This document shows, one piece after another, positions 17,301 to 23,236 of a DNA stretch of 23,236 nt (position 1 is the first letter of the stretch; each line of letters opens with the position of its first letter). The notes beneath the pieces are model-generated. The model saw only the letters and a list, made by a program, of their open reading frames with translations, did not search any database and was not told where the DNA came from. The DNA comes from a virus, in IMG/VR virus record IMGVR_UViG_3300001450_000002, positions 18,080-41,315 of that record, one strand, 5' to 3'. Made by a program: the position numbers and the translations under genes.

Positions 17301-19155
17301 CCATATCAATACCCCCTAGGGCTTGCCCCACAGGACTCATCTTCAAAAGTATTTCAGCTGCATTACCTGTAGCCAATCCGTTACTCACCTCGGAGTTAAA
17401 CCCCTCAAGGTTTTCTACAAATTCTTTCTGCACATTTTTGTTGTGCTTAGCGTTCATGTATAGATTAGAAAGCTCATACTGAACAGCAGCATCCTCCTTG
17501 GTTTTTAAAACATCAAGGACCTCTCCAACAATATTGTTATAAACCTCTTGCTCCCTAGTTGTCTTGGGTACAAAATCAGCAAGGTCAGGAATGCCAACAC
17601 CTAAAACACGAACGCTCTCTTCGTTTATAACCTCAGCTGCAGCTAAGGCAGCTTGATTCATCTTAGCAGCTTTCTGAGCTTTCTGTTGTCGCTCCTCTTC
17701 TAAGTATACATCTAGGTCCTCTTCAACAGTCAGCAGCTCGTCGTCGCCAATAATATCCACAAGGGCCTCAGCGTCCATACTTTTTTCTTGTATGGCTATT
17801 TCAGCTTGTGATTTATTTATCTTGCCATCTTCATCAAAGTACTTACCATACAACTCCTTTTCTTTTTCAGTTAAGTCGTCGTAGCCAACTCCTTCTGAGT
17901 TTGCTTCTTCCAAAAATTCTTTCTCGTCTAACAAGGCATCGTAGTTCTGACGTGCTTGTTGAAATGCATGATAGTTTTTGCCGCGCTCATTAAAAAAAGA
18001 TTCTGCCTCTACGTCTACAGTGCTCACTGTCTTCCATCCGCCCTCCGCAAAATCATTGGCTTCCTCTTCGGTAGCAAAAGTAAATACCTCACCCCGCTTA
18101 CGTGCCTCCTCAATGGCCTCATCAGGTGACAGCTCTTTCCATGTGTCAGAGTTTAGGTTGGTTTCAAAACCCTCCCTAGGAAACAAAGTAGGGGCCACCT
18201 TAAATACACCATCCTCCTCGAAGGACATCATGAGGTGAGTAGACTCACTGCCGTCTTCATTACGCAAAGCAACAGGTCGCATCTTCTTTGCACGCATTGC
18301 CTGCGTTGCATAGTTAGCCTCGTTTACTTCTTCTTCACTCTGCCCTTCTTTGTAATAGTGAGACTTGATAAAGTCCCTTAGCTTGGCTGACTCTTGCTGC
18401 TTACCCTCATCTGTAAATGGGTCTAGGTCAATGTCAATGCTTGCGCTTTGGTCGTGGTTGTATACCGTCATGGCATCACCCACTCCCTTCTCAATAAAGT
18501 TAAATCCGTATTGTCCAAATTTCTCGGACATATCCCTTACTACCTCCTCCTCATTCTTTGATATAAGCTCAGGGGTAACAAAAGAATCAGCCATCTCATC
18601 GGCTGATTTGTAAAATCCTTCGTGCCGCTTTATTAATTCTTGCTCTGCTAAGTCTGCATCTTTCTTGGCTTCTTCAGCCTTGACTTTAGCTGTACGTTCG
18701 AACCCCTTTTTTCGGGCAGCTAGGATACCCTCCTCACTAAACGGGTCAAGCTCCTGCTCTGCTGTTAGCGCATCAACAATAGCCTGCTCATTGATTGGCT
18801 CTTGTTGGTCTCCATAAGAACTAAAGTCAGGCTGCTCAGGAGCTGCCTCAGGCAGTTCTTCAGTAGCATTGATATCGTCAATCGTAAGTGCGGACCGCCC
18901 CGATAAACCACTGTCCAATAGCGAGTCCGTAGGCTCGTCTTTTTTTTTTACAGCTTCCTCTACTACAGGAGGAAAATACTTACCCTTAAACTCTTCGCGA
19001 GTCTTGGTGTAAAGCCCTCGCTTGGCGACCTCATCAAATATTTTTTCTTGCCCGTTAATATTACCTTCATACTTGGCTACAAACTCCTCAAATGTCTTCG
19101 TGTAAAGACCCTGCTCTGTGAGGGTATCATAAAGCTTTTGTAAGTTTTCGTTCAT
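8365..19155 (-). CDS. giant gp16-like internal virion (DNA ejection) protein with metallopeptidase motif, 3,596 aa
   Basis: It is the last gene of the leftward virion operon, after gp14- and gp15-like genes, the place of T7 gp16. Visible parts: two 23-residue N-terminal repeats (7-29, 38-60; both with GLYTKT); a phage-specific domain at about 290-375 (RNEDGSESTHLMMSF, FATEEEANDFAEGGW); Gly/Ala-rich hydrophobic segments at about 675-740 and 775-795, likely membrane-active; acidic Glu/Ala/Pro linkers at about 1070-1225 and 1440-1560; a large-polyvalent-protein domain near 1865-1930 (GGPLFPMQEG, GKVAWASI, DSNMV); a zinc peptidase site, GKVYLNP then HEFGH (2289-2293), with E2352/E2353 as possible third ligand; a small helical GRAKGYSDAAIKKLL motif near 2450-2486; long helical regions; hydrophobic helices around 3170-3450; and a very basic tail (3560-3596). 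I find no lytic transglycosylase or RNA polymerase motif. Expected role: forming the channel that carries DNA across the envelope, with the peptidase acting on wall or protein targets. Confidence 0.75.
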   Translation of the reverse strand: MNENLQKLYDTLTEQGLYTKTFEEFVAKYEGNINGQEKIFDEVAKRGLYTKTREEFKGKYFPPVVEEAVKKKDEPTDSLLDSGLSGRSALTIDDINATEELPEAAPEQPDFSSYGDQQEPINEQAIVDALTAEQELDPFSEEGILAARKKGFERTAKVKAEEAKKDADLAEQELIKRHEGFYKSADEMADSFVTPELISKNEEEVVRDMSEKFGQYGFNFIEKGVGDAMTVYNHDQSASIDIDLDPFTDEGKQQESAKLRDFIKSHYYKEGQSEEEVNEANYATQAMRAKKMRPVALRNEDGSESTHLMMSFEEDGVFKVAPTLFPREGFETNLNSDTWKELSPDEAIEEARKRGEVFTFATEEEANDFAEGGWKTVSTVDVEAESFFNERGKNYHAFQQARQNYDALLDEKEFLEEANSEGVGYDDLTEKEKELYGKYFDEDGKINKSQAEIAIQEKSMDAEALVDIIGDDELLTVEEDLDVYLEEERQQKAQKAAKMNQAALAAAEVINEESVRVLGVGIPDLADFVPKTTREQEVYNNIVGEVLDVLKTKEDAAVQYELSNLYMNAKHNKNVQKEFVENLEGFNSEVSNGLATGNAAEILLKMSPVGQALGGIDMDDDAAVAKAVADMIAIEEGKDGRLARGLTRFNNARTNAEMYRALRNDPAEVAMQWMGASLAQMLPYGSKILAGTAATGLATGAAVGATAAGAGAVPGAIAGLGYGIRTGMAINSFVLEYTSAVLEAVSSQGYDPTDPDSFAKALNDPKVWEEGKVRGGTRGLVIGAMDFVAGGLAGKVFKPARAATRMTKAGAFVAERAVYDPLAEGAGEALAMLSVGDELELKEIIAEAGGALGNQSMNASMNIIKATMGNNNQRLANELMDLGVMASDNSTDKQIQRWTDNMTRLGKITPEQGQRILENMSLRREANDLLSVASPTGVLRGVVDGKNAQRERLMELMEVRDGLSSTEQRKKVFGNKIADINEEIREISETGKLVADPVDTSKLNPIKRKGVATYKVGKNYMTKDEFIDYVESAGPTALERLKRRGEVKNDPETAMLLASRLSPQDDVETIIQEADAIQEPSTEEVPTREPSGDSAAVGEGLSESGETTQPIATEDQVAEETIEEEAQVEVIDRPVRSDVTAFRNGTIDPQRLDGIVAGIEARQAANKKLTKFQQEVLAADDTAVASEAEQLSQELAAEEVGVETPTTVAEEAVVQEDVAPAERLTDDEMTLELNKYEREAAEAKSRFKKERAKIKRRKNSPAKTAALAALNKQEAAEVDEIRAKRRIMQAAKSVRQGKGLPKFARPDGKFPATEEQLRQINELAGVEAAPVEEDGLSQKDLERRERRESLKAEGYTLDAVQKIFNDIIYNRPQENNTRAIVNALRKLKSDGSLSSSSSINYSKGRSVRLFMSDYSELAVGDIWFNLLDGEITLEEFKAFANKFNVALPEVAPAVEAAPEAVSETRADIVELGTAEYGEQTPMQLETKIKKLAELIKKARQEGDTETAKLGRIVRKEYKAQQKIAERKVRAALRNADNRRRREEAAPAVEAAPAVEAAPVVEEVVAEEVEQTSTEIEAELLGTRQEGTTVEEIAAEEFPLPESNFDSQEAYGRAISKWSAGKVRRLAAAKAQQTRMSPEERAFENNQLMMAPIRAGKFAAFGTRNGQESYTQGFDSSILDRERNREQYNEFKERVIDGKYYYTQYEGGRGVVSDVGDRAGYVATTFVSDTKLSAAQKALIKTELLNRNKELIRKLDSDTKKMPDGFSTSESFGRYDNVQTRQFMLDTKTDGMGMSNRQVAEATELMDEVSPELAENDYTVDSPTMETTPIVVTENESLVAKVKRVALSALKGKRINLAMADQLKVDASRMGGPLFPMQEGIFGKVAWASIDENAARAIIIGAAKGDFTAVYNMKPSALDSNMVTMRYAMELMSQQENGQEIYEQAIEYLKGRKYGTKPADNKKAQAAFEAATVEEFLDKMDELGTDLRAAILTNLFPTDQVESKVDIHMSLKEIGATIENIRAANIEQFAADLPMGALTTLLEITDADGNKVTEEALGKGGKNWKNFMMTKEQQEAEGVPSHDNYPIYIRGRAVGVMEDTVPFWNVLPDALAMIDSKIAKKTKQRDKYTVIDKNGKTIDVRTQINPDGSNTVTIYTKQGQPKPGSDVTTNVKNIRAFIKRKYGEIQDVKKGRPLTSSEAFSGAMRSAMMTAGTAATVEAPAVSKYQQFISRLSASFPSVEVVTSQEQFDALMKDAYSKKLTTKDQKVYGVVADGKVYLNPSLENYNTPIHEFGHIWLNTAKELNPEAYAAGIRLVEGSQYESQVRENKEYKRVIKEMRRTGATEAEIDAYVREEALALAIGNKGESFATAAQKRNFSAWLTDLFNFIKKLTGISDMSSEQLQNLDIEGFAQAVVVDLLSENQQFSQAQEVGLSNEMQFMTGTDNQSMSMRDTIDMGRAKGYSDAAIKKLLTDRGYKATEVNEAMAEQYDKTTQVPTAFGNVEGGMAVGKQMFEDVKNKVAEFAKSKAAPTNGQVREKAMELLKANPVFQSQSVAVQEELISAFDKTLGTSANRSISQQVAALRNNIRQRRKGAQTLQEAKRELSKFIKANMPKSGIYSQAQINRLVNRVAKATESSLLADMEYVLAQVAVQNEKIKGKLINKLVAQVKKDARKGRSSIGSNKVRRGSIGADAQAFAAELSKVLAAATIKNPAKRQAALDAIRATLETEEAAKAIAKNIQQGFDSLTSKERRVVLKAMAFQEFQGIQDMTLEEVQAITEGYAVEQMMERTILKQTQKDRSEKNAEINEGVTAQLKQLFPEFFSTDGSPLNENEINAKAKEARRLWQSGKGQGASARFKGMVAGAKVYVDTFRNNNTGDVIKSVLRGLYHLGTFMNTLGPEMKKQVYDRLNKAESRYLKSYFSETAKLDSLAKQFGFKDYETLRREVYSNDSIELEVGRIGKEGPTSVRKEKFDLDKVMRLYALSKNPIQRDKLRRMGLDFDDPAFAAQIEGYLGADLMAFSDAIVDYLSNEYYETVNNVYRETNDVNLNYISNYFPTRTITKTDTKLLEDGDFQAIFDAEFATGLKNRLDVDSEIDLEGASFTTALEDHFQSMERFKAYSADTRTLNSIMNNEAVKTVLKITGMTSMVRQSINQAINPNSGKGAIYTDKALNWMQTAYTGVALAFKAVQIVKQATSAIQAVPDYTYRKDGRRMPVIDIMLWMADYAAVMAQPRKYMRLAEKTSPQFKQRLKLGIKGDIVGLEGGARRIPTIRKQGFRGNVQRAYQKMAGLATVVGDIAGVLGYMANYRRDIINGMDPDVAIEKFEEYNATQQSRRAADRSVIQQNQDAFTRMFTMFGSASLLMINNVVQSGTNIARDAGKGKAPKLKDVRKFYINYGVANALFVGASNFGKLWAGDDDDREEVMKKMAIAMTGLNLLSFVPLLGSTAEGVASYMMGDGFRPGEQGVNPLSNVFRNFRKVETGGDAAIASLKTAADLALKANTNVGVGVYNFVNEQIDNPTLAVQDMESFYESIGVTPSYQPSKFKDGELSEYGKRLEAEKERKKERRESRETPARKARKEAKKAREDARKFKRLPKNK
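14481..14534 (-). repeat. three 18-bp tandem repeats coding for an Ala/Pro/Glu linker
   Basis: Three imperfect copies of an 18-base unit (14481-14498, 14499-14516, 14517-14534; type CAGGAGCGGCTTCTACTG) lie within the giant gene and encode repeated VEAAPA on the minus strand. Similar EAAP-type stretches occur near 14770-14815 and 15165-15190. They form flexible spacers between domains; unit number could vary by slippage. Confidence 0.7.
15539..15558. repeat. palindrome copy 4, inside the giant gene
   Basis: Perfect 9-bp arms GTGGGGGTT (15539-15547) and AACCCCCAC (15550-15558) flank TC. The core GGGGGT-N4-ACCCCC is that of the intergenic copies at 709, 2488 and 8258. On the minus strand it encodes VGVETPT within a low-complexity acidic linker, so the reading frame is kept. 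Confidence 0.6.
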
Positions 19156-19165
19156 GCTAGATATA

Positions 19166-21253
19166 TTAATCTAAAGGGCCACCACCACCCGTGGTAATAG
19201 CTTGAAGTTCATTAAAATTCTCAAGCCCTAAGTTAGCAAACATATTGGCAGTAATCTGATTCCCTTTTGCTCTTTCGTCTATAATAATATTATTGACAGC
19301 AAGCCATTGAGCTTCAGTTAAGTTTGCAGGGAACTTAATGGCAGGCTCCATAACATTAGGAATTCCTAAGTTTACGTATGGTTGGTCGGTGTTGCGTCGA
19401 AGAGCACTCCCGCTTTCAATCTCAACAACTCCATTAGTTGCCTGTGCATTTGCGATGCCTGCTGTTTTAAGGAATGAATCAAAGGCATTCATAGTAGCTA
19501 ATGATGTAGCCGTTTCATCACTACCCTTTTGTGGAGCGGATTCTTTCGCAAGGTTGCTTAGGGTAATCTTCTCTCCATAACCATCGTCAACAGTGTCATT
19601 CATAGTAAGCTTCTGAGCTTCAGGCTCAGGCGCGGGAGCATCAAATCCAAACGGTTTCTCTCCCGTGGTTTGAGAGTGACGGTTTAATCCATCAGTGATA
19701 CCTGACGCTTTAAGCATAGCACCTACGTCAGCTGCGTTTCTTACGTTGTCAGGTAAGATGGCGGTGACTAGTGATTCTACAAACTGTTCTACATTATCAC
19801 CTTTAGTGATTGGTGTTCTAGGTTGAACACTTCCATCCTTAAGCAAGTCGTTAACAATAACCTGAGACCCATCTTCAGAAAAAGAAATCGAGTGCACCTC
19901 GTCATTAAGACCCGCTAAGAAATTTCCTGCAGCCTGAAACTCTTGTTGAACTGCATCGTTATAAGCTTGTAGCTCTTCGTTAGTAGCATTAGCAACATCT
20001 ATCGGTGGGATGCTTGTACCCCAAAGCTTAGCCAAGTTAGTAACAGCTTGCTCTGCTTGCTTCTTAGCGGACCCTGACTTGCGCTCACCATCAGTTATCG
20101 GTCGGTTCTCTCTAGCCTCATAGCCTGTCTCTTTAAAGTTAAGCTTAGACTCTACGCTAGTTCTAACTGTATCCTCAGCGGCTTTATATTGAGCATCTCT
20201 ATTAGCGAACAAAGATTCAACCTCACCCTCGCTTAATCCACTGTCTCGAAGTTGCGCTTTATATGCCTCCTCATTTTCAACTCCAAACATAGGTACCATT
20301 GCCCCTGAAGAAGGTTGCATTGGATTAGGAACCATCAAGATTAAGTTTGGGTCGTTAGCAGCAAGCTTAGGGTCTTGAGTAAATTCATAAAGACCATCAC
20401 CATCAGGGTTTAACCTAAGGGTATTGGTTAGTACGGATGTTACGTTAGTAGGCGAAGCAAGCTGACCGTTAACAGCATCAGATATAGCACTCACAATAGC
20501 AGGTTGCGCCAATGGATTCTCTCGCTCCTTAACTCCACCCGCCATGATTGCATCTATACGAGTACCTAATGAAGCAGCAATGGTGTCAGTAGATTTATTT
20601 ATATCGTAAATATCGTACTTAGCATTGAGCCTATTGCGAAGCTCATTTACAGGGGCATACGCCCCCGGATTCTCTTGCATCCTTGCGGTAATTCCTAACC
20701 CATCCTCAGAATCTACCATGTCTTTTTTCCCAAGAAGAACCTTTCCATCAGTAGGATTAATCCATAGGCGGGAAGAGCTAAAGTTTCCAAGACCACGCGT
20801 AGAATTCATCATGTATTCCTCTAATGCTTGAGCTTGAGGAAGCCCTGTTTCAGGGTCTACCTCCATACGCTTTTGCAATTCAGCGTACTTGGTATTAAAC
20901 TCTTTTCCAAACTCAAACGCTTCAGTAGTTCCTTGCTGTAGATTGGCTCGGATATTTGTGTAGTCCCTGACATTCATCTGTCCTGACTTCAAAAGCCTTT
21001 CTACCTGAAGGGCATATTCCGCTGTATCAGTAGAGAACTGAGTGGTCCAATCATTAAACCCTTGGTGGTCACCAAGAGGTTGGTTATTGATGTACTCATT
21101 AAAATCTTTAATGCCGTCATCAATAGCCGCCTTCTTTTCCTGACGGATACGAGCTTCCTCGTTAACCACATCAGACATCTGACGGCCAACCTCATTCCAA
21201 TTAATCTGAGATTCCGCACTTCGCTCCGCATACTTATAAAATGTCTTAGCCAT
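19166..21253 (-). CDS. gp15-like internal virion protein, 695 aa
   Basis: This 695-residue, mostly helical and polar protein sits between the gp14-like and gp16-like genes, the place of T7 gp15, which forms part of the periplasmic DNA-ejection tube. The first 130 residues are charged helices (RSAESQINWNEVGRQM, RIRQEKKAAIDDGIKDF); a middle region holds MEVDPETGLPQAQALEEYM and LWINPTDGKVLLGKKDM; the C-terminus ends TTGGGGPLD. There is no signal peptide, membrane segment or enzyme motif. Length is close to T7 gp15 (about 750 aa). It starts nine bases after the gp14-like stop and ends ten bases before the giant gene. An AGGAGG lies about 15 bases before its ATG, one of the few Shine-Dalgarno-like sites here. 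The assignment rests on position, size and composition, not on clear sequence identity. Confidence 0.65.
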   Translation of the reverse strand: MAKTFYKYAERSAESQINWNEVGRQMSDVVNEEARIRQEKKAAIDDGIKDFNEYINNQPLGDHQGFNDWTTQFSTDTAEYALQVERLLKSGQMNVRDYTNIRANLQQGTTEAFEFGKEFNTKYAELQKRMEVDPETGLPQAQALEEYMMNSTRGLGNFSSSRLWINPTDGKVLLGKKDMVDSEDGLGITARMQENPGAYAPVNELRNRLNAKYDIYDINKSTDTIAASLGTRIDAIMAGGVKERENPLAQPAIVSAISDAVNGQLASPTNVTSVLTNTLRLNPDGDGLYEFTQDPKLAANDPNLILMVPNPMQPSSGAMVPMFGVENEEAYKAQLRDSGLSEGEVESLFANRDAQYKAAEDTVRTSVESKLNFKETGYEARENRPITDGERKSGSAKKQAEQAVTNLAKLWGTSIPPIDVANATNEELQAYNDAVQQEFQAAGNFLAGLNDEVHSISFSEDGSQVIVNDLLKDGSVQPRTPITKGDNVEQFVESLVTAILPDNVRNAADVGAMLKASGITDGLNRHSQTTGEKPFGFDAPAPEPEAQKLTMNDTVDDGYGEKITLSNLAKESAPQKGSDETATSLATMNAFDSFLKTAGIANAQATNGVVEIESGSALRRNTDQPYVNLGIPNVMEPAIKFPANLTEAQWLAVNNIIIDERAKGNQITANMFANLGLENFNELQAITTGGGGPLD

Positions 21254-21262
21254 ATCTCACTA

Positions 21263-22087
21263 TTAATTGCCTCCTGTAAAAGAGTTGTATTGGTTCATAT
21301 ATGCAGGGTCAAACATGATTTGATTCTTTTGAGCCGGAGTAAGGTTACGCTTGAACTGTCGAAAATCTCGTCCGCTCATGTCCCCTACAGCAGAAAAATT
21401 ACCTCCCGTGTTTACACCAAAGTCTATTACACCTGCTGTGCTTTTAACCCCTGTAGGCGTAAACCCTGTGGCTGTGCCAAATTGCTTAGCTTGCCCCGCA
21501 TCAAACTGCATTCCCGATATAGCCTGTTGCTGTGCTTTATTGTTCTGCGAATAAAGAGGAACAGCGGAAGCACCTGCTGCCGCTAAATCAACACCGCTCT
21601 GAATCATAGCGGCTTTAGCGGCTGCTGCCTGCTCGTCATACATGGCGGCAGCTTCCTGCGCACCTGCAGCTTCTTGTAAGTCAATCTGAGTTTTCACATC
21701 TCGCAGACGGCTTTCTTCACCGAGAATATCCTTGTCAAGCTGCTGAAGTTCTTGGCCTAAACCAACACGCTGCCCCTCAGCCATTTGATTTTGAGCCATT
21801 TGAATTCTACCTATCTGACCGATTCCTCTTTCTGATTCTTGAGCAGCTTGCACAGAAGCCGCACCCTGTGCTAAAGACTGCTCTATAGCCATGGTATAGG
21901 GGTCCGTACTAATGGTTCGCCCTTCTTGAAAATTCACATCAAGTTTTTGACGAGCTTCATTCATAGCTTTTGAGGCTGCACGCTCCGCTTGAGCAGCATT
22001 CTTTTCGGCTTTATTTTTTTGAGCTGCTGAGATACCCATGGTAGTCAAAGCAATTCCTGCATTAATTCCTGCTACTATTCCTGACAT
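21263..22087 (-). CDS. gp14-like internal virion protein, 274 aa
   Basis: The N-terminus (SGIVAGINAGIALTTMGISA, residues 2-21) is a hydrophobic, glycine-containing segment able to enter a membrane, followed by an Ala/Lys/Glu-rich coiled coil (about 22-60) and another long helical, Gln/Ala-rich region (about 90-175). The C-terminal third is Gly/Phe/Asn-rich and ends NQYNSFTGGN. T7 gp14 has this plan (hydrophobic start plus helices, about 200 aa) and forms the outer-membrane pore of the ejection apparatus. The order gp14-, gp15-, gp16-like on one strand supports the call. The start at 22087 overlaps the cupin gene by 13 bases. Homology is inferred from architecture and context only. Confidence 0.7.
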   Translation of the reverse strand: MSGIVAGINAGIALTTMGISAAQKNKAEKNAAQAERAASKAMNEARQKLDVNFQEGRTISTDPYTMAIEQSLAQGAASVQAAQESERGIGQIGRIQMAQNQMAEGQRVGLGQELQQLDKDILGEESRLRDVKTQIDLQEAAGAQEAAAMYDEQAAAAKAAMIQSGVDLAAAGASAVPLYSQNNKAQQQAISGMQFDAGQAKQFGTATGFTPTGVKSTAGVIDFGVNTGGNFSAVGDMSGRDFRQFKRNLTPAQKNQIMFDPAYMNQYNSFTGGN

Positions 22088-22602
22088 AACAATTGTTGTT
22101 TAAAGATGATGTGTTCAGGCAACTCCTTATAATCGGTAGTATATACTTCCTTTTCAGCCTCTTCAATAGTTTCGGCCTCAGTCTTATACACGCAGGCCCA
22201 AACACAGTCTTCGTGCATGTAAGCCACACGCTGTGTGCCTGTCTCAGTAAAGACAGTAAGTGGGGCTTTAATATGTTTAACATGTCCATCATCCAAAAGG
22301 ATAGACATACTTCCTTTTAAAAAAAACGAAGGGTGGTCTTGCTTGTGAATAAAGCTTACAACCAAAGAATCTTTAGGCATCAATACCTCCCTTGTGTATA
22401 GTCCATCTTTTAAGTGATGAGTGGTGGGAAACTGCTCTTTCATTTCCTCGGTATGATGAACTACAACACCTGAAATCTTTTGCAGCTTTTCACTAAACCT
22501 AGCAATGTCCTCCCATAAAAGACCGCGTTCTTTATAAACGTGATACAGTAAAGAATCTACTGTTGCATTTGGTTGTTTTAATATAGTCTGAAGCTCACTC
22601 AC
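22075..22602 (-). CDS. cupin-fold virion-associated protein, 175 aa
   Basis: Residues about 68-150 form a single-domain cupin of the type found in phage structural operons: YTREVLMPKDSLVVSF, then HKQDHPSFFLKGSMSILLDD (H-x3-H and the conserved KG turn), KAPLTVFTETGTQRVAYMHE (second beta set with G-T-x-R) and DCVWACVYKTEAETIEEAEK. The N-terminal 65 residues are helical. Related phage proteins accompany tail or internal virion genes; their ligand is generally not known, and the histidines may bind a metal. The start appears to be GTG at 22602, 19 bases after the upstream stop; no in-frame ATG lies near. The gene overlaps the gp14-like gene by 13 bases. Confidence 0.75.
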   Translation of the reverse strand: MSELQTILKQPNATVDSLLYHVYKERGLLWEDIARFSEKLQKISGVVVHHTEEMKEQFPTTHHLKDGLYTREVLMPKDSLVVSFIHKQDHPSFFLKGSMSILLDDGHVKHIKAPLTVFTETGTQRVAYMHEDCVWACVYKTEAETIEEAEKEVYTTDYKELPEHIIFKQQLLCQE

Positions 22603-22621
22603 AATTTCAAAGATAATCAGT

Positions 22622-23224
22622 TCAGGGGAAAGAAGTCATTGCTTCTGATTTAACAGCAAAAAGTTCTACATGTGTAGTCAAAGAGTTTGTCAAGGTTAGT
22701 TCTCCATAGTGACCTAGGATGCCCTTGGATTCTGCAACTTGATTTTTTATAAACATAGCGTATACCACGGGTACAGCGGGAACTACACCCCCACCTGCAG
22801 TATCTATGTCGTACTGAATTAGGTTTTGACCCGCAGCAAGGTCTACGGTAATAACCGTCACTGTACCTGAGTAAATAGGTGTAAGCGTAGCAGGGGCTAC
22901 CACGGGTACTCCAAAGTAAATAGAGTCCCCAATACTTATTATGCTTCCGATATCTGTCGTTAAAGCAAAGCTAAGTACCACATTGGTTCCCGTCTGAACC
23001 GAATTAGTTGTATTACCAATACCATTGACAGAGCGTAAAGGATACTCCTGCGCAGCGTCAGCAGGCGTAGTTCCTGAGTTTCTTACAAATGAAAACCAAT
23101 CTGATTCCTTCTGTACAAAATAAGATGAGTCAATAAATCCTGTAGTCTGCAGGTCACTTGTTAAAGTTGCTCCCCATGGTTCGTTGCCTTCATAAGATAG
23201 AGTCTTAAAAATCTTGTTTACCAT
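22622..23224 (-). CDS. beta-rich virion protein, 200 aa
   Basis: The protein is rich in beta-forming and small polar residues (TNVVLSFALTTDIGSIISIG, GTVTVITVDLAAGQNLIQYD) with few charges, as in tail or capsid-associated proteins. The motif DSSYFVQKESDWFSFVRN (33-50) and the C-terminal AESKGILGHYGELTLTNS followed by ELFAVKSEAMTSFP resemble the ends of structural proteins in other marine podoviruses and myoviruses, where a GYYxxV...ELFAV pattern recurs. It heads the visible part of the leftward virion operon; ATG is at 23222-23224 and only 12 bases remain before the window edge, so its promoter and upstream gene are not seen. No enzyme motif is found. Confidence 0.65.
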   Translation of the reverse strand: MVNKIFKTLSYEGNEPWGATLTSDLQTTGFIDSSYFVQKESDWFSFVRNSGTTPADAAQEYPLRSVNGIGNTTNSVQTGTNVVLSFALTTDIGSIISIGDSIYFGVPVVAPATLTPIYSGTVTVITVDLAAGQNLIQYDIDTAGGGVVPAVPVVYAMFIKNQVAESKGILGHYGELTLTNSLTTHVELFAVKSEAMTSFP

Positions 23225-23236
23225 AGGCTCTTGATT

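Noticed and set aside
18421-18480. DIDLD near residues 233-240 of the giant protein, reminiscent of the DxDxD motif of crAss-like phage RNA polymerases
   Set aside because: The surrounding sequence (SASIDIDLDPFTDEG) looks like a structural-protein segment, it lies close to the N-terminus, and no other RNA polymerase motif is visible.
22608-22615. CAAAGATA, a perfect minus-strand -7 motif (TATCTTTG) before the cupin gene
   Set aside because: It lies only six bases from the GTG start and has no TTG at the expected upstream spacing; likely chance within a tightly packed operon.

Overview
The window looks like part of the genome of a short-tailed (podovirus-like) phage that infects a member of the Bacteroidetes, probably a marine flavobacterium. 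Four things point there. The primase domain is of the BT4734/VirE-N type, which is characteristic of Bacteroidetes elements. DNA is AT-rich. Start codons are mostly preceded by A/T-rich sequence instead of a Shine-Dalgarno motif, which is normal in this phylum. The right half carries a T7 gp14-gp15-gp16-like set of internal virion proteins. No integrase, terminase, capsid or DNA polymerase gene lies in the window, so lifestyle and exact taxonomy are inference.

The window has two convergent arms. The left arm (about 1-8253, + strand) is an early module for DNA replication and recombination. In order it holds: the end of an unknown gene; a 65-aa unknown protein; a protein consisting of a DnaA domain IV-like helix-turn-helix; a DUF1071-type single-strand annealing protein; a RecB/Cas4-like PD-(D/E)XK exonuclease; a small protein ending in an SSB-like acidic tip; a tiny membrane protein; an 811-aa primase-helicase; an SNF2-like helicase; a PD-(D/E)XK nuclease; a stand-alone VRR-NUC; an acidic unknown protein; a second DnaA-domain-IV-like protein with a coiled coil; and a 50-aa zinc-ribbon protein. 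Genes are packed tightly, often with ATGA overlaps. A plausible working set is: the two DnaA-like proteins bind DNA, the primase-helicase starts replication, and exonuclease, annealing protein, SSB-like protein, SNF2-like helicase and nucleases carry out recombination and resolution.

The right arm (8365-23224, - strand) is a late virion module read right to left: a beta-rich virion protein, a cupin-fold protein, a gp14-like protein, a gp15-like protein and a giant 3,596-aa gp16-like protein that fills almost half the window. The last three match the order of the T7 DNA-ejection apparatus. The giant protein carries a zinc-metallopeptidase motif (HEFGH) and no recognisable lytic transglycosylase.

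The arms meet at 8254-8364, which holds a strong intrinsic terminator. A short palindrome of the form GGGGGT-N4-ACCCCC occurs after three early genes and once more, in frame, inside the giant gene. No stretch longer than about 200 bases lacks a gene.
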